Assembly: GCF_031583595.1 (NCBI RefSeq)
Contig: NZ_CP134145.1
Coordinates: forward strand, 4,402,001 to 4,466,000
DNA length: 64,000 nt
Reading direction: 5' to 3'
Origin: Thalassotalea psychrophila
GTDB taxonomy: Bacteria > Pseudomonadota > Gammaproteobacteria > Enterobacterales > Alteromonadaceae
Shown: in pieces, positions 56,269-63,166 of the stretch
Layout of the letters: every line of letters begins with the position of its first letter
How positions within the stretch are numbered: the first letter of the stretch is position 1
Made by a program: the position numbers and the translations under genes
Notes under the pieces: generated by a model
Told to the model about the DNA's origin: nothing
What the model saw: the letters and a program-made list of their open reading frames with translations, nothing else
Databases searched by the model: none

Positions 56269-57303
56269 TTAAGCTTCTCCCTTGGTCATAGAATTAGGCA
56301 GTAGGCCATAATGTGAATCTAAACCTAGGGTTAGGTTAAAACATTGAATCGCTTGTGAAGCCGCGCCTTTTAATAAGTTATCAATAGCACAGCTTGCTAC
56401 CAATACATGTTTTTCTTGATCAAATTGCCACTTTACATTGGCAAACGGTGTACTGCTGACATCATCAATTTTTGGCCAATCGTTACTTATTCTTACTAAC
56501 GGCGTATTACTGTAGGCATTTTTAAACGCTTGCTCTACCTGTTTTGTAGTTACTTCAGGTTTTAGGTTTAACGTAACGGTAGATAACAGCCCACGCTTAT
56601 AAGGGGCAATATGGGGGTTAAAGATCACTTGCTGACCACATTCTTGGCTAATTTCAGGCTGATGACGATGTTGCAAAATGTTGTAGGCTTTTAAACTTAG
56701 TTCATTAAAACTAGTAGCAAGTGAAGCTTTTCTGCCCGCACCACTAACGCCACTAATACCATTAACAACAATTAGACCATTGTCTAGCTGCAAATTGTTT
56801 TCAGTAATTGGTTTTAACGCTAATAAGCTGGCTGTTGGGTAACAACCAGGGACTGCAACAAGATTTGCGTTTTTAATCACTTCAGCATTAAATTCAGCTA
56901 AACCATAAATCGCTTCATTTAATAAATCTTGATGCTTGTGCTCAAAACCATAATATTTCGGATAATCGCTGCCCTCGGTTAAACGAAACGCACCGGAAAG
57001 ATCGAACACTTTAATGCCAGCTTTTACAAACTCAAATGCCCACTCTTGAGAATACTCATGTGGGGTTGCAAAGAATACAGCATCTAAGTCTAAATTCTGT
57101 TCAAGCCAATTCTTAGAGAACGGTTGCAAAGGTTTATCGCACACAGATTGCATTCGCGGGTACAGATCAGAAAATAGTAAACCACTTGATGCACTACCTT
57201 CAGATACTAACACCTGAAAATCACTAATTTTGTTATGTTGAGTTAATATTTCAACTAATTCAGCACCGGCATAACCACTAGCACCTACAACTGCTACTTT
57301 CAC
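56269..57303 (-). CDS. argC: N-acetyl-gamma-glutamyl-phosphate reductase
   Basis: A 344-residue NADPH-dependent reductase from GTG 57303. The frame opens at a TTG at 57321, but an AAGG seven bases before GTG 57303 and the resulting N-terminus MKVAVVGASGYAGAEL fit the family better. The NADP motif GASGYAGAEL is at the start, the catalytic Cys is in VAVPGCYPTASLLAL, and the late His region HIAPYKRGLLSTV is typical. It is the first gene of argCBFGH, transcribed away from argE. Confidence 0.95.
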   Translation of the reverse strand: MKVAVVGASGYAGAELVEILTQHNKISDFQVLVSEGSASSGLLFSDLYPRMQSVCDKPLQPFSKNWLEQNLDLDAVFFATPHEYSQEWAFEFVKAGIKVFDLSGAFRLTEGSDYPKYYGFEHKHQDLLNEAIYGLAEFNAEVIKNANLVAVPGCYPTASLLALKPITENNLQLDNGLIVVNGISGVSGAGRKASLATSFNELSLKAYNILQHRHQPEISQECGQQVIFNPHIAPYKRGLLSTVTLNLKPEVTTKQVEQAFKNAYSNTPLVRISNDWPKIDDVSSTPFANVKWQFDQEKHVLVASCAIDNLLKGAASQAIQCFNLTLGLDSHYGLLPNSMTKGEA

Positions 57304-57316
57304 AACTTTACCTTTT

Positions 57317-57330
57317 TGCAATTCTATTCA
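57317..57330. promoter_or_regulatory. Candidate ARG box at the argC start
   Basis: TGCAATTCTATTCA agrees at 11 of 14 positions with the ArgR consensus TGAATWWWWATTCA. It lies just upstream of the argC start codon, where a bound ArgR hexamer would block transcription or initiation. Confidence 0.4.
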
Positions 57331-57486
57331 TTAAATTATAATCAACATTTGTTTATCTAGCGACCACATTCATCGTTATATAACAATTCAAAACCTAGTA
57401 ATTACTTAAAGTTACAGCTTAAATAATTATTTACTAGCCAGAAAACTTCTGCTTGATTACACTGATAGTGTGAAAGTAACAAGAAT

Positions 57487-57500
57487 TGATTATTTATGCA
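57487..57500. promoter_or_regulatory. Candidate ARG box upstream of argE
   Basis: TGATTATTTATGCA agrees at 12 of 14 positions with the ArgR consensus. It lies 43 bases before the argE ATG in the divergent argE/argC control region, matching the E. coli layout in which ArgR controls both directions. Confidence 0.45.
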
Positions 57501-57542
57501 ACTTTTTAGCATAAGTATTTTAACTATTAATGCGGGATAACT

Positions 57543-58688
57543 ATGCCTTTACCAAATTTCCAACAAGCCTTAACACAATTGATTGCATGCCCATCTATTA
57601 GCGCTACCTCGACCACTTGGGATCAAAGCAATCAAGCAGTAATTGAACTTCTAGCAAGTTGGTTTGCTGATTTAGGCTTCAACATAAATATCCAACAAGT
57701 TCCCGACAGTAGAGGAAAGTATAACTTACTTGCCAAACTTGGCGAGGGTGAAGGCGGTTTATTGTTATCTGGACATAGTGATACCGTGCCTTTTGATGAA
57801 AAAGGCTGGGATAGTGACCCGTTTACCATAACCGATAAAGCTGACAAGTTTTATGGGTTAGGTACTTGTGACATGAAAGGATTTTTTGCCTTCATCCTGC
57901 AAGCTTGTAAAAACTTGCCAGTTAAAGATATGCGCAAACCTTTATACGTGTTAGCAACCGCCGATGAAGAAACCACTATGGCCGGCGCCCGTTTTTTCAT
58001 TGAGCAACAATTAGCAAAACCAGATGTGGCAATAATTGGTGAGCCAACAAATTTACAACCGGTGATCATGCATAAGGGACATATGTCTCATCGTATTTCG
58101 GTAAAAGGTAAATCAGGCCACTCAAGTATGCCGCAAAAAGGCGTTAATGCCATTGAAGTGATGTATTTTGTTATTGAAAAATTGATGGTCTTAAAAAATG
58201 ACCTCAAAGAAAAATACGTTAATGAAGCATTTACTGTAACTGAACCAACGTTAAATTTTGGAGCCATTAAAGGTGGTGATAGTGCCAACCGAATTTGTGG
58301 TGACTGTTATTTAGACATTGATTTACGCGCCCTACCAGGTATAAAAGATGACGAACTTGTTCATTGGTTGTCGGAAGCATTAAAAGCAGTTGCCGAGAAT
58401 TATCCAGGCCGAGTTTCTATGGAAGAACTGCACGCTAGCTCACCAGCATTTGCTGAAGATGAAAATAGTGAGTTTGTAAAACTTGCTGAAAAATTCTCTG
58501 GCCATTGCTGCCAAGCAGTTAATTACGCCACCGAAGCTCCATTTATTCAACAATTAGGCTGCCAAACAATTGTATTGGGCCCAGGTTCAATTGACCAAGC
58601 GCATCAGGTTAATGAATATTTGGCTTTTGACCAAATTAAACCAACTGAAAAGATACTGTTAGAGTTTATTCAGCAGTATTGTTTTTAA
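57543..58688 (+). CDS. argE: Acetylornithine deacetylase
   Basis: A 381-residue M20-family metallohydrolase releasing ornithine from N-acetylornithine. Metal and catalytic motifs are LLSGHSDTVPFDE (about 76-88), GTCDMKGFFAF (about 108-118) and ATADEETTMAGARF (catalytic Glu, about 139-152). A dimerisation domain is present around residues 180-290. It is divergent from argCBFGH across 239 bases with candidate ARG boxes. A GCGGGAT ribosome site precedes the ATG. Confidence 0.95.
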   Translation: MPLPNFQQALTQLIACPSISATSTTWDQSNQAVIELLASWFADLGFNINIQQVPDSRGKYNLLAKLGEGEGGLLLSGHSDTVPFDEKGWDSDPFTITDKADKFYGLGTCDMKGFFAFILQACKNLPVKDMRKPLYVLATADEETTMAGARFFIEQQLAKPDVAIIGEPTNLQPVIMHKGHMSHRISVKGKSGHSSMPQKGVNAIEVMYFVIEKLMVLKNDLKEKYVNEAFTVTEPTLNFGAIKGGDSANRICGDCYLDIDLRALPGIKDDELVHWLSEALKAVAENYPGRVSMEELHASSPAFAEDENSEFVKLAEKFSGHCCQAVNYATEAPFIQQLGCQTIVLGPGSIDQAHQVNEYLAFDQIKPTEKILLEFIQQYCF

Positions 58689-58697
58689 GTAAATACA

Positions 58698-58726
58698 CAA
58701 ACCGTGACATAATTATTTGTCGGTTT
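58698..58726 (+). terminator. Hairpin after argE
   Basis: A stem of the type CAAACCG-ACA / TGTCGGTTTG with a two-base bulge, shortly after the argE stop and before the convergent P-loop gene. No T run follows directly, so the strength is uncertain. Confidence 0.45.
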
Positions 58727-58744
58727 GAATGCTTTAAAGTGTTT

Positions 58745-59224
58745 TTACATATTGATGGTATGCATTTCTTTTTTGCCACTAAATGTATTAAATAATTTAA
58801 CGTGTGCTTGCTGAGAAAAATGGTCTTCTCTCTCTGGGTATTGTGAAATCCAATTAATAAGCATTTCTAAATTTGAATCTTGAGCTTCTTGAGATTCATA
58901 TTTATGTGGTTCCCAAGAACGATTTTTAGCATTTATAATACAGTCGTCTACGGATAAATTTAAGAAAATAACTTCATCCGCTTTATACATTACCAATTTT
59001 AGTAAATCTGAATAACAGCCTTCAACAACCCAATTTTCATTGATATCGATAAAGTTGTTTATTTGAATTTCCGCTGCAGAAATAGGTGTTCTCAGAGGCG
59101 GTGATGTTGGTTGCCACGCAATTGTATCAAGATCTAAATGAGCTACATTATTTTTAGCACTAATCTTTTTAGCCAATGTCGACTTTCCAGAGCCTGAATT
59201 TCCAAATATTAAAACTTTACTCAA
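58745..59224 (-). CDS. P-loop NTPase / nucleoside- or shikimate-kinase-like protein (cassette-type)
   Basis: A 159-residue protein from TTG 59224, which has GGAGT as ribosome site about six bases ahead. The longer frame from GTG 59248 runs into an attC-like repeat and is rejected. Seen are a Walker A KVLIFGNSGSGKSTLA at the N-terminus, HLDLDTIAWQPT as the acceptor region and WVVEGCYSDLL. This is the pattern of small AAA/adenylate-kinase-like proteins often found in integron cassettes. The substrate is unknown. It is the last minus-strand member of the small-gene array. Confidence 0.75.
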   Translation of the reverse strand: MSKVLIFGNSGSGKSTLAKKISAKNNVAHLDLDTIAWQPTSPPLRTPISAAEIQINNFIDINENWVVEGCYSDLLKLVMYKADEVIFLNLSVDDCIINAKNRSWEPHKYESQEAQDSNLEMLINWISQYPEREDHFSQQAHVKLFNTFSGKKEMHTINM

Positions 59225-59245
59225 ATTTTGACTCCTAATGAAATA

Positions 59246-59329
59246 CACAATGCCGCAATAAGCGTCTAAATATTGAATGGAGTGAAAACAGCCAACTGTT
59301 ATGTGTCCGTTTGAACGACTTGTAATGGC
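59246..59329 (-). repeat. Candidate attC-like element A
   Basis: Read on the minus strand: GCCATTACAAGTCG, then CAAACGGACA, a short palindrome ACAG-TTGG-CTGT, CACTCC, and a right end GCGGCATTGTGT. The arrangement (ACAAG...GGACA...ACAG..CTGT...CTCC...GGCATTG) is that of chromosomal integron attC sites, with degenerate outer core sites. It lies between two minus-strand small genes. Confidence 0.5.
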
Positions 59330-59388
59330 TAGAATTTACTACCTTTTCTATAATATAGAACTAACTTTATAACCCAAGTTAATTAGTA

Positions 59389-59685
59389 TTAATCTACCCC
59401 TTGAGCAGATCTCTCATTGATACATTCATATGAACCCATTTCAAATTCTCGACAAATCCAGGGACGATTTTCATATATTGAACACATGAAAGTCTCTCGG
59501 TCTAAAGCTGAGCACCAACCATCTTCCAAACGGAGCATCGTTTCACTTCCCCATTCATCAGTAGCTATATGCTCGCTGGGAACACCTGTGTCGGTAATAA
59601 TCATAACTTCCAAACGACAGCAGCAAGCCTGGCAATTTGAACAGGTCACTTCGGTTTTAGATATATTTTTAATATTAATTTTCAT
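59389..59685 (-). CDS. YkgJ family cysteine-cluster protein (1)
   Basis: A 98-residue protein from ATG 59685 (an ATG three codons earlier is less likely). A zinc/iron-chelating cluster begins CSNCQACCCRLE and ends with the family's second part, CSALDRETFMCSIYENRPWICREFEMGSYEC. This is the YkgJ/UPF0153 type. Function is unknown; metal binding by about eight Cys is expected. A second, only distantly similar YkgJ gene lies 2 kb away on the opposite strand (61596-61985). Confidence 0.8.
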   Translation of the reverse strand: MKINIKNISKTEVTCSNCQACCCRLEVMIITDTGVPSEHIATDEWGSETMLRLEDGWCSALDRETFMCSIYENRPWICREFEMGSYECINERSAQGVD

Positions 59686-59795
59686 GCATATCATCAGTTA
59701 TATTAATGGTGAAAGTACCCTAAGTAGCCATAAATATAATTCATTTGGGCCGCGTTGACACCTGAACATAATAACCATAACGTCCAGTTAAAAAC

Positions 59796-60077
59796 TTATA
59801 GATTCGACACTCCTGCAACTTCAATTACCGAGTTAGCGTTAGCTCGCTGGATAATTTTAATCAAAGCAGATTGAATAACTTCATTTTCTCTAACATCTGA
59901 TTCACTGGAAAATCGCTCTTCCTGTACGTCAGAACCTTCTTCTAAAGTAAACTGTATAGCCACTTCTGTCGCACAGTCAGCACTTTCCCCAAAGTACTCC
60001 AAAGATATTTGAGGATAACCTTTAAAACCTTTCTTAACCTGTTTAGCTATTAATTTTTTAGCTTTATCCACATTCAT
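59796..60077 (-). CDS. Hypothetical small protein
   Basis: A 93-residue soluble protein. The Lys-rich N-terminus (DKAKKLIAKQVKKGFKGYP) precedes an acidic centre and a hydrophobic C-terminal helix. No family is recognised. It is the third of three closely spaced minus-strand genes (60958, 60460, 60077), with gaps of about 50-60 bases, so it may share their transcript. An integron-cassette or accessory-island origin is plausible. Confidence 0.55.
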   Translation of the reverse strand: MNVDKAKKLIAKQVKKGFKGYPQISLEYFGESADCATEVAIQFTLEEGSDVQEERFSSESDVRENEVIQSALIKIIQRANANSVIEVAGVSNL

Positions 60078-60136
60078 AATAAATCCTTATTATCGCCAAA
60101 TCTGAGAGAAATATAACACCAAAACACTCTATTCAT

Positions 60137-60460
60137 TCATGAAGTGAAGTTCTCTTCCATTATTTCCACAATAACAGCTTCTGATATTTCGGCTAGCACG
60201 TACTCTGAAGATGAAAAAATATCACCTTCCTTATTACCCAGCGCTATGCTTACAACATCAGGCTTATCATCATGAATAAGGATAACTATCTTTTTATCTA
60301 AAGCAATACAATCTATTGTGATTGCATCAGCTTTCATACCTTGATTACGCAAGGTTTTATCCATTATTCCCATTAATGTATCAACATTATCAAATTTGCT
60401 ATAGAACAAATCATTCGCCTTAGCGACAACCTCTGATAAATTTTTTAGTGTATTTTTCAT
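60137..60460 (-). CDS. Hypothetical small protein
   Basis: A 107-residue soluble acidic protein with alternating helix and strand segments (DALSKFDNV-like N-terminus, ITIDCIALDKKIVILIHDDK in the middle). No family is recognised. It lies directly downstream of the SMI1/KNR4 gene on the same strand. Since SMI1/KNR4 proteins are often immunity proteins, an anti-toxin or immunity role for this neighbour is possible but unsupported. Confidence 0.55.
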   Translation of the reverse strand: MKNTLKNLSEVVAKANDLFYSKFDNVDTLMGIMDKTLRNQGMKADAITIDCIALDKKIVILIHDDKPDVVSIALGNKEGDIFSSSEYVLAEISEAVIVEIMEENFTS

Positions 60461-60508
60461 TGTTAACTCTTACCGATTAGAGATATTAAATTATATAGCT
60501 GGGCTGGC

Positions 60509-60958
60509 TTAAAGTTCATTGAACTCTTCCAGCCATTCGATGAAAGAATTAGATACCTTTTTAACGGTACAAAGATCATGGTCAAAAAACCATACTGGTG
60601 CATCTACTTTCTTACTTGCACAATCGGTATGTTTGAAACAAAACATGTTTCCCTTACAGTCAGAGGCAAACAAAGCATGTCCCTTTGGCATACCACTCAT
60701 TTCATATAACTTTGATAATGAAAATACATCTTCAAGGCTTAAAAAGTCTTGTACTTCAGAAATGTCGGAATCTAAATCACAAATTTTAGTTAACACATTT
60801 GGAGTGTGCACCAAACCATATGTAGATATTAAATATTTATACGAGTCAGGTAAAAAAACATTTAATTTTGATTCGAGCTCTGCAATATCATGACTATTTA
60901 TTGGAAGCATGGAGCTTTTACTGCCCCAATTTTTGACAAACAGATCAATGCTATTCAT
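60509..60958 (-). CDS. SMI1/KNR4 family protein
   Basis: A 149-residue protein with the SMI1/KNR4 (SUKH) pattern: an N-terminal helix with ISxxDIAELESKLNVFLPDSYKYLISTYG (about 23-51) and a C-terminal part with FCFKHTDCASKKVDAPVWFFDHDL. Bacterial SUKH proteins are commonly immunity proteins against contact-dependent or polymorphic toxins. No toxin gene is adjacent, so it may be an orphan immunity gene carried by an accessory array. Confidence 0.75.
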   Translation of the reverse strand: MNSIDLFVKNWGSKSSMLPINSHDIAELESKLNVFLPDSYKYLISTYGLVHTPNVLTKICDLDSDISEVQDFLSLEDVFSLSKLYEMSGMPKGHALFASDCKGNMFCFKHTDCASKKVDAPVWFFDHDLCTVKKVSNSFIEWLEEFNEL

Positions 60959-60977
60959 TTATGAATTCTCCAAGAAA

Positions 60978-61064
60978 GCTATGCCTTATTAATGAGCAAA
61001 AAATTGTCGAGGAATGAAAACAGTAAACTGTTTTATGTCCTTATTAGTTAGCTTGTTATAAAGC
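60978..61064 (-). repeat. Candidate attC-like element E
   Basis: Read on the minus strand: GCTTTATAACAAGC, AATAAGGACA, palindrome AAACAG-TTTA-CTGTTT, CATTCC, TTTTTTGC and right end AATAAGGCATAGC. It shares the ordered blocks ACAAG, GGACA, ACAG/CTGT, TCC and GGCAT with element A at 59246-59329, though the genes on either side are unrelated. Confidence 0.55.
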
Positions 61065-61067
61065 ATA

Positions 61068-61400
61068 CTACACAACAGAGAAAGAAAAAGTTAACTTACA
61101 ATCAATGTATTTAAGCATGCGATTTACAATTACTGGTATAGAGATGATAGTTGTATCTGAAGCAGAATTTACTGAAACAAAAATATCACATTCGTCAATC
61201 TCAATCCTTTGTCGTACGTAATAATCATTTATATCGTCTAAGTTTTGCTTTGTTAAAGGTACATAGCCAACAAAGCAGTTATTTTTTAACTGTTCTTTAT
61301 ACGTAGAACCTAAAATTTCTCGCTGTAATGTATAAGCTTGAAATTTATCTAAACTAAGAAATCGGAAACTTATTTCAGCTTCAGTATTTGAATTTTCCAC
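61068..61400 (-). CDS. Hypothetical cassette-type small protein
   Basis: A 110-residue protein from GTG 61400, with AGAGAG as ribosome site six bases ahead. No recognised family; it has mixed alpha/beta character, a single Cys pair (IDECDIF, YIDCKLTF) and no signal or membrane segment. It lies between two attC-like elements (60978-61064 and 61413-61494), as expected of an integron gene cassette. Confidence 0.55.
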   Translation of the reverse strand: MENSNTEAEISFRFLSLDKFQAYTLQREILGSTYKEQLKNNCFVGYVPLTKQNLDDINDYYVRQRIEIDECDIFVSVNSASDTTIISIPVIVNRMLKYIDCKLTFSFSVV

Positions 61401-61412
61401 TAGACTCTCTAT

Positions 61413-61494
61413 GTGTATAACGTTTTTATAAACGACGTTGCTATATAACCGGCTAAAATGTGACGCGAAGTGAAACCAAGTTAACCGTTAAAAG
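61413..61494 (-). repeat. Candidate attC-like element F
   Basis: On the minus strand it begins TTTTAACGGTTAAC, holds TCACTTCGCGTCACATTTTAGCCGG-type complementary blocks and ends AACGTTATACACA just before the start of the 61068-61400 gene. The right end resembles the GTTRRRY core seen at cassette boundaries, but the element is less like A and E than those two are to each other. Confidence 0.35.
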
Positions 61495-61595
61495 TGCTAC
61501 TTGAATTACTTTTTAGATGGCAACTATAACAGACCATGCTCTAAATATAATATCAATGATACAATGCGACTCTGTACCTTACTAATTAGTGAACT

Positions 61596-61985
61596 ATGAA
61601 AGATTGTAATCAATGCGGTAAATGCTGTATAAAATACGGAGGCGGTGATCTTTCTGCGACAAAAGAAGAAATTTATCTTTGGGAAATATTTAACCCTGAA
61701 ATCTTCAAATTCGTTAAGAACAACGATATATGGTACGACCCTAAATCAGGTTCAAAACTCAAAAGGTGCCCATTCCTTGAAATTGCTCCCAAAATAGACT
61801 CTCTCGCCCCAAATTTATATACATGCAGTATTTACTTAGATCGGCCTGAAGACTGCCGTCATTACCCTAGCCTAATTACTGAAATGATTCGAGATGAATG
61901 TGAGATGATTGAAGTAACAGACTTAGAAAATCAGAAACAAGCTCAAATAAAACTAGATATATTGATGAAAGATAGCCGCTCTTAA
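61596..61985 (+). CDS. YkgJ family cysteine-cluster protein (2)
   Basis: A 129-residue protein with the zinc/iron-chelating cluster. The N-terminal CNQCGKCCIKYGGG (residues 4-17) and the later CPFLEIAP and CSIYLDRPEDCRHYPS complete the Cys set. This is a different subtype from the 59389-59685 gene, with an insert of about 40 residues. It is on the opposite strand to the surrounding genes. Function is unknown; metal binding is expected. Confidence 0.8.
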   Translation: MKDCNQCGKCCIKYGGGDLSATKEEIYLWEIFNPEIFKFVKNNDIWYDPKSGSKLKRCPFLEIAPKIDSLAPNLYTCSIYLDRPEDCRHYPSLITEMIRDECEMIEVTDLENQKQAQIKLDILMKDSRS

Positions 61986-62014
61986 AACTCTTCATTGGCA
62001 AGTTCAGCTATGGG

Positions 62015-62557
62015 TTATGGTTGTTTTCTAATTTGATTAGCACAATGTGCTAAAACAATCGCGCCAGCGGTTGAAACATTTAGGGAGTTACCCATGCCAT
62101 ACATAGGAATGTGTATTTGTTGATGACTTAATTGCAATGCAGATTCACTCACGCCTTTACGTTCATTTCCTAATACCAATACACACGGGGATGGATATGT
62201 AACTTCGCTATAATCAACGGATTGATGGCACAGTTCAACACTATAAACAGCATATCCCTTTTCCAATAAGGTTTGTAAGCTTGCCGTGGTACTATCACTA
62301 TATTCAATACAAACCCATTTAGCTTCATTTCTACAAGCTTTTTGAAATTTCTTATCTGAAATAGTTAGCTCGCCACAGATAATAATTTTTTCAATAGCAA
62401 AAGCATCAGCCAAGCGAATAAAAGCACCAATATTGTAGCTATTAGTTACATGGTCTAATACTAGTATCAGGGGGGTTTTTGGCTTATTTAAGTATTCATC
62501 TCGTGCTGGTTTGGTTTTTCTAATGTCTTCTTTGCTAAGTTGAATTTTTGAATCCAT
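62015..62557 (-). CDS. SpoU/TrmH family RNA 2'-O-methyltransferase
   Basis: A 180-residue SPOUT-fold methyltransferase from ATG 62557. The frame stays open to 62716, but the extra 53 residues are not like the family and the internal ATG has GGG in ribosome-site position. The family motifs are DHVTNSYNIGAFIRLADAFAI (motif 1, Asn), LVLGNERKGVSE (motif 2) and IPMYGMGNSLNVSTAGAIVLAH (motif 3, knot). It methylates a ribose in tRNA or rRNA using AdoMet. It lacks the N-terminal RNA-binding domain of RlmB, so it resembles the short TrmL/TrmH-like group. Confidence 0.85.
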   Translation of the reverse strand: MDSKIQLSKEDIRKTKPARDEYLNKPKTPLILVLDHVTNSYNIGAFIRLADAFAIEKIIICGELTISDKKFQKACRNEAKWVCIEYSDSTTASLQTLLEKGYAVYSVELCHQSVDYSEVTYPSPCVLVLGNERKGVSESALQLSHQQIHIPMYGMGNSLNVSTAGAIVLAHCANQIRKQP

Positions 62558-62731
62558 GTTACGCCCTACTATTGATTTCTTGATTTTTACGCATCTTTTT
62601 ACTGCGCTTATAGCACGTTGCAGATCTGCTGAGAATTGTGCAATTTTGTCGCCACCGTTAGTCGATATGATGAAATAACTGGATCTATTGACAATAATGC
62701 ATGGAGATACGGACAAATGGACTTGGTATTA

Positions 62732-63064
62732 TTAGCCGCAACACTTTTTATACTTATTCCCGCTGCCACATGAACAAGGATCATTACGATTCGGGGTTTT
62801 ATCGAACGTTGTTGTAGTTGGCTTGTTTAGTATGGCGTTAAGTTCAGTGATATCTTCATCAATGCTGCTATCAACGGTAATATCAGCATAAAGTCCATTA
62901 GCGGCAACTTGTGTCTCTACTTCTAACTTTCTTTCATCGTTACAAACCACTAGCGTTAATGGTTTTTTCTCTGTGCCAAGCTTAACCGTACGCTTCGTAT
63001 TATACCCAGTTTTTATGTGATTAACTCTGGTGTGGATACGCCCTTTATAATACAGATCGTGCAT
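62732..63064 (-). CDS. SEC-C metal-binding motif protein (PBPRA1643 family)
   Basis: A 110-residue protein. The C-terminal 20 residues form a SEC-C zinc-binding motif (CSCGSGNKYKKCC), and the N-terminal part (MHDLYYKGRIHTRVNHIKTGY) matches the PBPRA1643-type family found in Vibrio, Photobacterium and relatives. The motif, first seen in SecA, binds zinc and often mediates protein contacts. No further role is known. Confidence 0.82.
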   Translation of the reverse strand: MHDLYYKGRIHTRVNHIKTGYNTKRTVKLGTEKKPLTLVVCNDERKLEVETQVAANGLYADITVDSSIDEDITELNAILNKPTTTTFDKTPNRNDPCSCGSGNKYKKCCG

Positions 63065-63166
63065 GATGTTCTCCGCTAATTAAATACTTGGTTTAAGCGC
63101 GGCAGTATAACGTAAAGTGGCAAATAGTCGACTGTTGAATTAATTGTCTGCCTTTTATTTTGCCTT

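Noticed and set aside
59225..59248. GTG start for the P-loop protein
   Set aside because: The GTG falls inside an attC-like element; TTG 59224 has a GGAGT ribosome site and gives the expected N-terminus.
62558..62716. 53-codon in-frame extension upstream of the RNA methyltransferase ATG
   Set aside because: The extension does not look like any SPOUT N-terminal domain, and the internal ATG 62557 has a ribosome site; it is treated as non-coding.
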